From: CAYZDV01 sp964477275
Lineage (GTDB): Bacteria > Acidobacteriota > Aminicenantia > Aminicenantales > Aminicenantaceae
Direction of reading: 5' to 3'
Assembly: GCA_964477275.1 (NCBI GenBank)
Contig: CAYZDV010000002.1
Coordinates: 1-59,227 of the forward strand
DNA length: 59,227 nt
In this document: positions 33,718-42,794 of the stretch, one piece after another
Position numbering within the stretch: position 1 is the first letter of the stretch
Layout: each line of letters begins with the position of its first letter
Notes under the pieces: generated by a model
Seen by the model: only the letters and a program-made list of their open reading frames with translations
Told to the model about the DNA's origin: nothing
Databases searched by the model: none
Program-made: the position numbers and the translations under genes

Positions 33718-34581
33718 CTACCTGTTCAGGGCGTCAAAGATCTTCTTCTGGAGGTTTTTCACAAACTCAGTTTTTTCCGATTTCGAGGAGTTGGCCTTCT
33801 CAAAAGTGAGGGGCGGCAGAAACTCGATTGTCAGGCGGGGGCGGGTGAATCGTTTCTTCCTCAGGCGATGAGCCAGCCACTTGACCGCTCTGAAGAGGAC
33901 GATCCTGTCCGCGACATACTGCCAGTAAGTGATCTTGTCGATCATCGGATTTTCCTTTACCACGCAGGGGACGATTTTGGCCACCTTGCCCCGCTTGTAG
34001 AGGGCGCTGGCCAGGGTGGGGACGATGGTCTGGTATATGGGAATTTCAACCGTATCCGAGGTTTTTCCTCCGCTGGGAGCAATGGCGAGAGGGATATTGT
34101 TTTCCAGGCTTTTGATGCATTCCAGAAACGCCTCTTTGTTGATTTTCCGTTTCCTGAGCCATTCTTCTTCAGTGGCCGGATCGTCGAGGTTGACGACGAT
34201 GACCTTCAACATGTTCGCCTGGGCGATGACGTATCTGGTGAGAAGTCCGATGAATTTTGCATAAAAGTATCCGGCCAGACGCTTTTTCTTGACTTTCTCC
34301 CGATATGAAGGAGTAAAGATGGCCTCCTCCACCTCTTCGCGGAGTTTTGAGGAATATTCCGGGCTGGCAATGATGCCTTCAGCTAAAAAGCGGATGCTGG
34401 GTTTTGAAGGAGCGGCCATCCCCAGGTAGACAGGCTCACCTCTTCTTGTCAGGTGGTTGTAGACAAGAATGGTGGGTCCGTCATCAGGGATGTTTTGGAG
34501 GCCGACGGATTCCGGCTTGGGGCAGATAGGAACTGTCCTCAAAATGATTCTTAAAGGGCGGTAAGGGAAAGCGATCATCAT
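33718..34581 (-). CDS. PlsC-superfamily acyltransferase-like protein
   Basis: A 287-residue protein with the layout of lysophospholipid acyltransferases. YNHLTRRGEP stands where the NHxxxxD catalytic motif would be, and IAPSGGKTSD where the substrate motif (FPEGTRS) would be; PRLTIEFLPPL near the C-terminus matches the usual last strand. The acidic catalytic residue appears shifted by one (HX5E instead of HX4D), so activity or substrate may differ. It stands alone on the minus strand with weak translation signals. Confidence 0.5.
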   Translation of the reverse strand: MMIAFPYRPLRIILRTVPICPKPESVGLQNIPDDGPTILVYNHLTRRGEPVYLGMAAPSKPSIRFLAEGIIASPEYSSKLREEVEEAIFTPSYREKVKKKRLAGYFYAKFIGLLTRYVIAQANMLKVIVVNLDDPATEEEWLRKRKINKEAFLECIKSLENNIPLAIAPSGGKTSDTVEIPIYQTIVPTLASALYKRGKVAKIVPCVVKENPMIDKITYWQYVADRIVLFRAVKWLAHRLRKKRFTRPRLTIEFLPPLTFEKANSSKSEKTEFVKNLQKKIFDALNR

Positions 34582-34731
34582 TACGAGCCCGGTTTTCTTG
34601 CGCTAACTTATTCTGATGGGGAGCGGATTCCTATTTTTGATGTTTATCTTTCGATCTTATCCGGTCCCCTCACAAAAGAGCTATAGCACAGCCCGCTCGG
34701 GGTGTCAAACAAAAGAAATATCCCAAGCCGG

Positions 34732-35019
34732 TCAGATCATGCTGAGAAATTCATCCCAGGGCATCCCCTGCAGGGTTTCTGTTGTCGAATGTCCGTAGGC
34801 CCGGATGATCATGGCGGCTTTCATGATCTGTTTCGGGTCGTCCGATTCGACGATATCCACCACGTCGAAGCGGCCGGTGGTGGAGAAGCTCTGTTTCCAG
34901 ATGACACCGGGACAATCGCTCTTGATTCTCGAAGCCACTGTTTCAGCGATTTTCTTGAACTCGTAGGGGTCGCTGAAGGCTTCAGGAGAAATCCGGCTGA
35001 GGATAATGTAGGTGGCCAT
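34732..35019 (-). CDS. GYD-domain protein
   Basis: A 95-residue ferredoxin-like (alpha/beta) protein. TGRFDVVDIVESDDPKQIMK corresponds to the GYD motif region, with Gly-Arg-Phe-Asp in place of Gly-x-Tyr-Asp, and the end GHSTTETLQGMPWDEFLSMI is typical. These small dimeric proteins are of unknown function. Strong ribosome site GGAGG before ATG 35019. Confidence 0.85.
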   Translation of the reverse strand: MATYIILSRISPEAFSDPYEFKKIAETVASRIKSDCPGVIWKQSFSTTGRFDVVDIVESDDPKQIMKAAMIIRAYGHSTTETLQGMPWDEFLSMI

Positions 35020-35366
35020 CTCAAACCTCCATTCTGGATTACATCGTATAGTTTATCAGAAACTCCAAAAAAGACATAAAGAGACGGATTTTCGCCCTGG
35101 TGCATTTTGTCTCAATCGGGCCCACTGGATGGCACCGCGGGTCAAAATTTTTCGGATCTTTTTTTTCAATGTTCAGGTTTCTCTCTCGACTAAAAATACG
35201 GCCCTGTTATGCTGGCTGGACAGGGTTCAGACACAGTCAACCCCTTTTGCTTCTTTTCCCCTCAAACAGCCAGCATTTTTTTTGGCCTTTTTTTGTGTTC
35301 CGGGCTTCTCGCAGAAATGGTCAGCCATGAAGGCAAGTTTTTTTAAGAGAGAGAAGAGGATTCAGA
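35020..35366. other. Intergenic region, nothing recognised
   Basis: About 347 bp between two minus-strand genes with several T-rich runs. I see no RNA gene, repeat, hairpin-plus-T terminator or convincing ORF in it. Confidence 0.5.
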
Positions 35367-35549
35367 TTAAATTTCAGGTCGGATAATGAAGATAAAGTAG
35401 ATAAGGGCTAAGATTCCATAAAACAAGACGAAAATTACCAGGTAATTGACTCTTTTTTTTTCCACCTTGAAGAGCAACATGGAGAGATAGGTCAGAATGA
35501 TTGAGCCGGGAATGAGCATGAACAAAAAATGGAATAGGATATCTCCCAT
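35367..35549 (-). CDS. Small two-helix membrane protein
   Basis: A 60-residue hydrophobic peptide with two predicted transmembrane helices (LFHFLFMLIPGSIILTYLSM and VIFVLFYGILALIYFIFII) joined by a basic loop KVEKKR. Positive-inside reasoning puts the loop in the cytosol. The hydrophobic periodicity argues for a real gene, but the start signal is poor. Function unknown; it lies just downstream of the signalling cluster on the same strand. Confidence 0.5.
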   Translation of the reverse strand: MGDILFHFLFMLIPGSIILTYLSMLLFKVEKKRVNYLVIFVLFYGILALIYFIFIIRPEI

Positions 35550-35667
35550 CTTCCACTGATAGGAGAATTCTATCCAAATGGAGAGGGAGGTGTCAACCGA
35601 ATCTTTGGGTTCAAATGCCGGGGGAAATTCTGATTGAGGCCTTTGTCAGCGTATTCCTTTTTATCGC

Positions 35668-37158
35668 TTACGAAGCGAAGACGATTTTAAACTCCGTCCC
35701 GTTTTCCCGCCCGACTTCCACAGTCCCATTGAGCTGCTGGATCAGATCCATGACCAGCTTCAATCCCAATGAAGGGGAGCTGCGAAAATCTATCCCTTCA
35801 GGAAGCCCTGTCCCCGTATCTCGCACCGTGAGGGTGGACTTCCCTTTTCTGTCTCGACAGATCTCCACGGAGATTTCTCCTTCTCCGCCTGAGGGGAAAG
35901 CGTGTTTGAGAGAATTGGAGACGAGCTCGGTGACGATCAGGCCGCAGGGAATGGCTTTTTTCAGGTCGAGGGGGACATCCGTGACATTGACTCTGAGCCT
36001 GACATTTTCCGCCCTCTTTCTGTACATGGAAAAAAGATGGGCGGTTAATTTTTTGATGTATTCCGCCAGGTCAACCGAGGCCAGTTCTTGAGATTGATGC
36101 TGCATTTCGTAGAGGATGGCCATCGACTTTATCCGGTCATGGATGTCATCAAAGACTTCCTGGGTTTTCCGGTCAGCGATGCCAGCCGCTTTGATTCTGA
36201 GCAGGCTGGAGATAATCTGCAGGTTGTTTTTGACGCGGTGATGGATTTCCTTGAGAAGGATGTCTTTCTCCTCGAGCGATTTTCGGATTTGTTCGTCGGC
36301 TCGTTTGCGCTCGGTGATATCACGGACATTTCCCAGCACCAGCGTTTGACCTTTGATTTTAACCGGGTATGTTCGGATTTCCACCGCCACTCGAGTGCCG
36401 TTTTTTCTGTTCAAGACAAATTCGTCCGGACCCGTGGGCTTCCGCATAGCATTTTTGACGAGAAGGCGCGCTGCCCTCGGAATATCTTTCGGAGAGAGAA
36501 GATGCAGCTTTAAAAAGCTCTTTCCGACGAGTTCATCTTTTTTATACCCGGTGAGCTGTTCAGCAGCCCTGTTTCCATCTATAAATCTTCCTTTTACGTC
36601 GTTGAGATAATATCCATCAGGAGCGTATTCAAACAGGATTCTGAACCTCTCTTCAGAGTTTCTCAGCGCTTCTTCCGTCTGCCTGCGTTCGGTGATGTCT
36701 TCGACATAGATTCGACTTCCCACCGCCACCTTTCCTTTGAGGATCGGAGAGACCATGACTTCGAGATGCCGGACAGAGCCGTCTTTCTTGAGGCCCCTGA
36801 AGACATAGGTTGCGGGAACGGCCTTCCCTTTGAGGCGGTTTCTATGAAATCCGGTGACCATCTCCACATCGTCAGGGTGGACGAGCGTCTCGATTGCCTG
36901 GTGTCTCATTTGCTCAGGAGGATATCCGTACAGCTCTGCGGCCTTCTGGTTGGCGTAGACGATATTTCCTTCCTTGTCGTCGATCAAAATGGCGATACTG
37001 GCGTTCTCGACCAGATCCCGGTAAGTGTCTTCAGGCACCGAAAATCCGTCCTTTTTTTCCTCATCTTCATTTCCTGGAGCCATGGATCCGGGATTCCTGC
37101 CCGGCGAATTTTTCATGTCAGCCGGGAGTCCACTTCCCGTTTTCTTTTTGTCTCCCAT
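35668..37158 (-). CDS. PAS-PAS HisKA_2 sensor histidine kinase
   Basis: A soluble 496-residue kinase: disordered N-terminus, PAS 1 (about 45-155, YRDLVENASIAILIDDKEGN), PAS 2 (about 165-280, LFEYAPDGYYLNDVKGRF), HisKA_2 phosphoacceptor in EIHHRVKNNLQIISSLL, and HATPase (ELVSNSLKHAFP, then DTGTGLPEG). There is no transmembrane helix, so it senses a cytosolic cue. ATG 37158 is chosen over 37188 because GGGAG sits just upstream of it. Last gene of a five-gene signalling cluster. Confidence 0.92.
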   Translation of the reverse strand: MGDKKKTGSGLPADMKNSPGRNPGSMAPGNEDEEKKDGFSVPEDTYRDLVENASIAILIDDKEGNIVYANQKAAELYGYPPEQMRHQAIETLVHPDDVEMVTGFHRNRLKGKAVPATYVFRGLKKDGSVRHLEVMVSPILKGKVAVGSRIYVEDITERRQTEEALRNSEERFRILFEYAPDGYYLNDVKGRFIDGNRAAEQLTGYKKDELVGKSFLKLHLLSPKDIPRAARLLVKNAMRKPTGPDEFVLNRKNGTRVAVEIRTYPVKIKGQTLVLGNVRDITERKRADEQIRKSLEEKDILLKEIHHRVKNNLQIISSLLRIKAAGIADRKTQEVFDDIHDRIKSMAILYEMQHQSQELASVDLAEYIKKLTAHLFSMYRKRAENVRLRVNVTDVPLDLKKAIPCGLIVTELVSNSLKHAFPSGGEGEISVEICRDRKGKSTLTVRDTGTGLPEGIDFRSSPSLGLKLVMDLIQQLNGTVEVGRENGTEFKIVFAS

Positions 37159-37266
37159 CTCAGACTCCCTATTATACCCTGAAAACAATTCAGAACAATA
37201 TCCATAAGAACGAGATCGTGGTTTTCATTTCAGAAGCGGGCTGTTCCCTCAATGCTGTCTCCAGGC

Positions 37267-39330
37267 CTATCCGGGCTCATTTCGGTCTCCTCGGCTCCGG
37301 GGTTTTCGACCTCGAGGCCCGGTGTTTGCCTTTGATTCATTTTTCATCCGCATCCGGATACGAAAGCAGGTTCCTTTTGTTCTCTCAACCTGGATTTGGC
37401 CGTGAAGCTGCTCTTTGGCGAGGAGGCACACCAGGTGAAGCCCCAGGGAATCCGCCTTCTGAATGTCCACATTCCGGGGAATGCCGACGCCATTGTCGCT
37501 GACGGTCAGTTCAATTTCGGTGTTATTTATGGGACGTGCGGCGATGCGGATTTCCCCTTTTTGCCGGTCCGGGAAAGCATATTTCAGGGAGTTGGTGACC
37601 AGCTCGTTGATGATCAGGCCGCAGGGAACAGCCGTGTTGATGTCCAGAGAGACATCCTTGATGTCGATGTCCACGCGGATTTTTTGCGGGCTGATTCCGT
37701 ATGAGCTGAAGAGGTAAGCGGTCAGGCTCTCCACGTATTCCGCAAAATCGACGCTGGCCAGGTCCCTGGACCGATAGAGCCTTTCGTGGATGAGCGCCAT
37801 GGATTTGATGCGGTCCTGTGTCGTTTTGAATGTCTCCAGTATCTTTTTATTCTTGATTTGCTGGGCCTGAAGGCTGTGAAGGCTGGAGATGATTTGCATG
37901 TTGTTTTTGACCCGGTGATGGATTTCCTGAAGGAGCGTTTCTTTTTCCCTGAGGGAAGCTTTGATCTGTTCCTCCGTGCGTTTGATATCGGTGATGTCGC
38001 GGTAGATGCCGTAGCTGGCAACCTGCGCACCGCCAATCACGATGGGTGCGGCCAGAACATGAACATCGATGGGTGTTCCGTCCTTTTTCTGACGCACAGC
38101 CTCAAAGGAGAGATTCTCTCCTTTGACCACATTTTTTGTGATGGAACAGGCATTTTCCTTAAGGTTTGCAGGAACGATCAGTTCGTCCACGTTCTGGCCG
38201 GCAGCCTCTTCCGGGGTGAAGCCGAACAGCTTCATAAATTCTTTGTTTATCCTCTGGATTCTGCCCTGATTATCTGTCAGGACAATGGCCTCCTGGACAT
38301 TCTCGAAGAGCTGATTGAGGTGGACTTCACTGGCGTGCAGTTCTTGCTCGGCTCGTTTCATTTCCGTGATATCGATCAAGGCGGCCTGGATAGCGGGCCT
38401 GTTCAGGAATGTGATGCGGCTGGCGAACATCTCCATCCACATCACCTCGCCGTCCTTACGGAAGAAGCGGAACTCGTAGTGAGGCGGGACTTTTTTCCCT
38501 TCCAGCCTGGCCTTCATGCGTCCCCAGACCAGCTCCTGATCTTCCGGGTGAACGAGGCTTTTGACTTTTTCAGGCGAAAGAGACAGCAGCTCATCGATCG
38601 TGAAGCCTGAAATTTTGGCCATTGCGGCATTGGCAAACACGATGCGGAAATCCTTGAGGATGACAATCCCCTGGAGCGATTGTTCGACCTGCTCCCGGTA
38701 TTTTCTCTCGCTTTTTCTCAGCTCCTTCTCAATGCGTTTCCGCTGCTGGATTTCTGCTCTCAGGATGCGGTTGAGGGTCAGAAGCTCGGCGGTCCGCTTC
38801 TCCACTCTCTGTTCCAGCTCATTGCGGGCTTGCCGGAGCGCCTCTTCCATTTTTTTCCGGTCCGTGATATCTCGCGCAACCCCCAGAGCTGCCACCACCC
38901 GACCTTCGGAGTCGAATATGGGTGCGGCGTTATTGAGAATATGGAGGTAGGATCCATTCCTCCTTCTATACCTGTATTCCATATTGTCCACTTTCCGGCC
39001 CGCCGTCAATCGAGAAAATCGCTTTTTTACCCTCGCCAGGTCTTCCGGATGAACGAGGTCAAAACCGTTCATCTGCTTGATGATGTTTTCCGGATAGCCG
39101 AGCGTTTCGACCAGAGCCCTGTTCACGAACAGAAAGTTGCCCGTCAGGTCGACGATAAACATCATGTCGGCGGAGGATTCCACAAACAGCCTGAACTTTC
39201 GTTCCGGCTCTTTGATGAGCTGTTCATCATGGAAGCCGTAGATATTGGCGACCTCCATCTCTTTTACGCGCTGACGGAGCCCGGTCAATTCAGCAATGAG
39301 CTCTTCTTTGGATTTTTTCTCATCTTTCAT
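37267..39330 (-). CDS. Triple-PAS HisKA_2 sensor histidine kinase
   Basis: A 687-residue soluble kinase: coiled-coil start, PAS 1 (about 45-165), a long coiled coil (RNELEQRVEKRTAELLTLNR), PAS 2 (about 215-330), PAS 3 (about 335-455), HisKA_2 with EIHHRVKNNMQIISSLHSL, and HATPase (NELVTNSLKYAFPDR, SDNGVGIP). The last 30 residues are basic and disordered. It shares its kinase core with the neighbouring PAS-PAS kinase (35668-37158), suggesting duplication. Ribosome site GGAGAG before the ATG. Confidence 0.93.
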   Translation of the reverse strand: MKDEKKSKEELIAELTGLRQRVKEMEVANIYGFHDEQLIKEPERKFRLFVESSADMMFIVDLTGNFLFVNRALVETLGYPENIIKQMNGFDLVHPEDLARVKKRFSRLTAGRKVDNMEYRYRRRNGSYLHILNNAAPIFDSEGRVVAALGVARDITDRKKMEEALRQARNELEQRVEKRTAELLTLNRILRAEIQQRKRIEKELRKSERKYREQVEQSLQGIVILKDFRIVFANAAMAKISGFTIDELLSLSPEKVKSLVHPEDQELVWGRMKARLEGKKVPPHYEFRFFRKDGEVMWMEMFASRITFLNRPAIQAALIDITEMKRAEQELHASEVHLNQLFENVQEAIVLTDNQGRIQRINKEFMKLFGFTPEEAAGQNVDELIVPANLKENACSITKNVVKGENLSFEAVRQKKDGTPIDVHVLAAPIVIGGAQVASYGIYRDITDIKRTEEQIKASLREKETLLQEIHHRVKNNMQIISSLHSLQAQQIKNKKILETFKTTQDRIKSMALIHERLYRSRDLASVDFAEYVESLTAYLFSSYGISPQKIRVDIDIKDVSLDINTAVPCGLIINELVTNSLKYAFPDRQKGEIRIAARPINNTEIELTVSDNGVGIPRNVDIQKADSLGLHLVCLLAKEQLHGQIQVERTKGTCFRIRMRMKNESKANTGPRGRKPRSRGDRNEPG

Positions 39331-39440
39331 CTTCCACTCTCCGCAGGCTTTTTTCTCTCCACCTCCAGGGGACCCTTCTGCTGGACCTGCTTATCCATTC
39401 ATCGGAAACTCGTGCATTCCCGTTCTTTGCATTTTGAATT

Positions 39441-40808
39441 TCAGGGCACCTGGAAAGCGAATTTTTTTGTTTGAAAGAGCCGGGTGCAAATATGAACGAC
39501 GGTCGGGTCGTAAAGAATGTTTTTATTCTTGTTGATTTCACTCAGGCTGATTGTGAGTCCGAGGGCCGGTCGGTAAGGACGGGGGGAGGACATGGCCTCG
39601 ACCACATCAGCGACGGCGAGAATCTTGGCCTCCAGGAGTATTTTATCGCCCGGCAGGCCCTGAGGATACCCTGAACCGTTGATTCTCTCATGGTGCTGGT
39701 AGACAATCTGGGCCACCGGATAGGGAAAGTCGACGGATTTCAAAATATTGTGTCCCACCAGAGGGTGCATCTTGATCATTTGGAATTCAATCTCTGAGAG
39801 GAGGGCGGGTTTGATGAGAATCTCGACCGGGATGTTGATCTTTCCCACATCATGGATCAGGCTGGCATAGCGCAGCCCTTCAATCTGCTCTTCGGGAAGG
39901 CCCATCTCCCGGGCGATGGCATAGGCCAGGCTGGTCACTCTCCTTTGATGGCCGACTGTGTAAGGGTCTCTGATCTCCAGGGCAGAGACCAGGGCGTTGA
40001 TCGTCTCCTCGAATGTTTTCCGCAACCTCTCCAGGGTGTTTTTGAGTTTTTCCTCTGCCCGCCTGCGTTGGGTGACATCCCTTATGATTCCGATTTCTTT
40101 CACATTTTTATGATTTCCAATGGTGACGGTATTGGCCTCGATGATCCGGATTCCTTTGTCCCTGGAGATGATACGGAACTCGCTCCCGTGAGGGATTGTC
40201 TCTCCCTTCTGTTTGGCCTTTTCCCTTTCCATGAGCAGCGGGATGTCTTCCGGGTGGACAATATTCCAGAAATTGAATTCGGCGTTGCACAATTCTTCCT
40301 TTCTCAGGCCGGTGAGCCTTTCAAAGGCCGGGTTGACATACTGGAAGCCGTTCAGGGTGCTGATGTAGATGGCGTCGTATGCGTTCTCAGCCAGGCTCCG
40401 GTATTTCTCTTCGCTTTCTTTGAGTTTCTCCTCCATCTCATGCTTGTAGAGAGCGATCTCGATGGCGGTGTGAATGTCCCTGTCCTGGAAGGGCTTGATG
40501 ATATAGCCGAGCGGCTCTGTGACCTTCGCCCGTTCCAGGGTTTTTTTATCGCTATAGGCCGTGAGATAAACGATGGGAGTGTTGAAGCGGCTCTGGATGG
40601 CCTCAGCGGCCTCGATGCCGTCCATTTTGCCGCTCAGGACGATGTCCATCAATACCAGGTCGGGAAGCGTTTTTTCCGCTTTTCGGACCGCATCTTCCCC
40701 GGAGGAGGCGATCCCACAAACCTCATAGCCCAGTTTTGCGAGGCACAACCGGAGGTCCTCGGACACGATGCGTTCATCCTCGACGATCAAAATCCGGGTT
40801 TTATTCAT
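39441..40808 (-). CDS. Receiver-PAS-HD-GYP protein (putative c-di-GMP phosphodiesterase)
   Basis: A 455-residue output protein: receiver domain (phospho-acceptor in LVLMDIVLSGKMDG, lysine in YIIKPF), PAS domain (about 135-255), and HD-GYP domain with GHQRRVTSLAYAIAREMGLP, LIHDVGKINIP, HHERINGSGYPQGLPGD and YRPALG. All metal-ligand motifs expected for c-di-GMP hydrolysis are present. It is the only clear output domain in the cluster and the likely end of the phosphorelay formed with the adjacent kinases. Confidence 0.92.
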   Translation of the reverse strand: MNKTRILIVEDERIVSEDLRLCLAKLGYEVCGIASSGEDAVRKAEKTLPDLVLMDIVLSGKMDGIEAAEAIQSRFNTPIVYLTAYSDKKTLERAKVTEPLGYIIKPFQDRDIHTAIEIALYKHEMEEKLKESEEKYRSLAENAYDAIYISTLNGFQYVNPAFERLTGLRKEELCNAEFNFWNIVHPEDIPLLMEREKAKQKGETIPHGSEFRIISRDKGIRIIEANTVTIGNHKNVKEIGIIRDVTQRRRAEEKLKNTLERLRKTFEETINALVSALEIRDPYTVGHQRRVTSLAYAIAREMGLPEEQIEGLRYASLIHDVGKINIPVEILIKPALLSEIEFQMIKMHPLVGHNILKSVDFPYPVAQIVYQHHERINGSGYPQGLPGDKILLEAKILAVADVVEAMSSPRPYRPALGLTISLSEINKNKNILYDPTVVHICTRLFQTKKFAFQVP

Positions 40809-40867
40809 GCTGAGATACCTCTCTGGCGAGATGGGGATTAAAGAATTCCCAATTGAGCCGAAAAACG

Positions 40868-41254
40868 CTACCTCGTTCCATTTTTTATCTGGAGAATACT
40901 GGAAATTTTGGACCTGAGAATCCCTGTTTCAACAGGCTTGACGAGATAATCCTCGCAGTACATTCCTGCGGCCTTGATCTTGGATTCGTCTCCGTTTTTC
41001 GCGGTGAGCATGATCACGGGAATATGGTATGTTTTTTCGTTCTCCTTCAGCTTTTTCAACACTTCAAACCCGTCGAGGCCGGGCATCATGATGTCGAGGA
41101 TAATCAGGTCCGGTTTCTCTTTGAGGGCGGTTCTTATTCCTTTTTTCCCTCTGTTTGACGTGATGACCACGCTGTTGGTGGTGAGCTCCAGGTTTGTTTT
41201 CAGGAAATAGGCGAAATCCTCTTCGTCATCGATAATCAGGATTTTCTTTCTCAT
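40868..41254 (-). CDS. Single-domain response regulator (CheY-like)
   Basis: A 128-residue stand-alone receiver: acidic pair in IIDDEED, phospho-acceptor Asp in LIILDIMMPGLDGFE, conserved Thr in VIMLTAKNG and Lys in DYLVKPVE. With no output domain it probably shuttles phosphate between kinases or binds a target. It starts inside the 3' end of the preceding hybrid kinase (29-bp overlap) after AGGAGG, indicating coupled translation. Confidence 0.94.
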   Translation of the reverse strand: MRKKILIIDDEEDFAYFLKTNLELTTNSVVITSNRGKKGIRTALKEKPDLIILDIMMPGLDGFEVLKKLKENEKTYHIPVIMLTAKNGDESKIKAAGMYCEDYLVKPVETGILRSKISSILQIKNGTR

Positions 41255-42794
41255 TTATGGTTCCTCCTGTCGATCGCGCCAGGGGCAGAGCGACTCTAAC
41301 AGTCGTCCCTGCTCCTGGCCGGCTTTCGATTTCCAAAGAGCCCTTATGATTGTCGACGATCATCTTTGTCATGAACAAACCGAGGCCCGTTCCTTTTTTA
41401 TCCCTTTTTGTGGAAAAAAATGGTTCGAAGATTTTCGGCAGGTTCTCTTCCGGAATTCCCTCTCCCGTATCCTTGACTTCGATGATACAGAGCGCGCTGT
41501 CCGGGCAAGAAGGGGGACGATTCAATTTGTATGTTTTCACCGAAATCCTTCCGCCTTTTGGCATGGCGTCGATGGCATTCATCAGGAGGTTTAAGAGAAC
41601 CTGGAGCATCTGATTCCTGTCCACATCAACAGAGATGTCTTCTGCTTCGGCCTCGGCCTTGATTTTGATGTTTTTTAAAGGAATCCTGAATTTCAAAAGA
41701 GAAAGAGCTTCATCTATCAAATCTTGCGGCCTGATCCTTTCAGGTGTTGCCCCGGACGAAGGTCTGGCAAACTTTAATAAATCCTGAACGATTGCGTTGG
41801 CTCTGGTGACCGAGTCTTTCATCTTTTTTATGGCGGTTTTCACATCTTCATCGAGATGGGAAAGTTTCATTTCCAGAAATTCTGCCCCGCTCAGGATGAT
41901 TCCGAGGGGATTTTTGATCTCATGGGCCACTCCGGCGGAAAATCTTCCCAGAGCTGCCAGCTTTTCGGACTGGATGAGTTCGTGCTGCGTTTTCTTCAGG
42001 TCCTCATAGGCGTTTTTGAGCTCATCCATTGTTTTCTTTCGTTCTGACATATCCTGAAACACCAGCACCGCACCGGAAATCCCTCGTTTTTCCAGGATGA
42101 TCGGAGCGCAGTTGTGAATGATGGGAATTTTCCTTTTGTTTTTGGTCACAAGCGTTGCTTGATTCGTCGGTTCGCGAGAAATTCCATCGCCGAGCAGCTT
42201 TGATGCGGAGTCCTCAATCGGCTCGCCTGTTTCTTCATTCGTGATCACGAACACCTCTTTCAAAGGCATGCCCTCAGCCTCATCCTGCGTCCATCCGGTT
42301 AAATTTTCTGCTGCGGGGTTCATGAAGATGATGTTTCCCTTTCTGTCGGTGGCGATGACCGCATCGCCGATGCTGTTGAGCGTGGTGGAAAGCCATTCCT
42401 CGCTTTCTCTTAACTTCTTCTCTATTCTGTGCTTGTAGAGGGCGATTTCTATAATGGAGTGCAACTCTCTGTCGTCGAAGGGCTTGATGATGTAGCCAAA
42501 GGGTTCTGTCACTTTGGCTCGTTCCAGAGTCTTATGGTCGGAATAAGCGGTCAGGTAGATGATGGGAGCATCGAGGAGCGAGCGAATTCTCTGGGCGACC
42601 TCCACGCCATCCATCTTCCCTTGAAGGACGATGTCCATCAGCACCAGGTCAGGCTGCGTCTTCTGAGCCTTTGAAATGGCTTCCTCCCCGGAATGGGCTG
42701 TTCCGCAGACCTGGTGGCCGAGCCTCTCCAGGCTCATCTTGATGTCTTCGGCGACGATGCGCTCGTCTTCGACGATGAGAATGTGTTTTTTCAT
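41226..42794 (-). CDS. Receiver-PAS-histidine kinase hybrid
   Basis: A 522-residue soluble kinase with an N-terminal receiver (LVLMDIVLQGKMDGVE; YIIKPFDD), PAS domain (about 130-250), classical HisKA H-box GRFSAGVAHEIKNPLG, and HATPase (LINLLMNAIDAMPKGG; FEPFFSTKRDKKGTGLGLFM). The receiver is very similar to that of the HD-GYP protein in the same cluster (39441-40808). First gene of the minus-strand signalling cluster, with GGGAG before its ATG. Confidence 0.93.
   Translation of the reverse strand: MKKHILIVEDERIVAEDIKMSLERLGHQVCGTAHSGEEAISKAQKTQPDLVLMDIVLQGKMDGVEVAQRIRSLLDAPIIYLTAYSDHKTLERAKVTEPFGYIIKPFDDRELHSIIEIALYKHRIEKKLRESEEWLSTTLNSIGDAVIATDRKGNIIFMNPAAENLTGWTQDEAEGMPLKEVFVITNEETGEPIEDSASKLLGDGISREPTNQATLVTKNKRKIPIIHNCAPIILEKRGISGAVLVFQDMSERKKTMDELKNAYEDLKKTQHELIQSEKLAALGRFSAGVAHEIKNPLGIILSGAEFLEMKLSHLDEDVKTAIKKMKDSVTRANAIVQDLLKFARPSSGATPERIRPQDLIDEALSLLKFRIPLKNIKIKAEAEAEDISVDVDRNQMLQVLLNLLMNAIDAMPKGGRISVKTYKLNRPPSCPDSALCIIEVKDTGEGIPEENLPKIFEPFFSTKRDKKGTGLGLFMTKMIVDNHKGSLEIESRPGAGTTVRVALPLARSTGGTINEKENPDYR

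Noticed and set aside
37160..37195. TATAAT before the PAS-PAS kinase gene as its promoter
   Set aside because: It lies only about 17 nt before the chosen ATG, so transcription would start at or after the ribosome site; the -35 is also weak.
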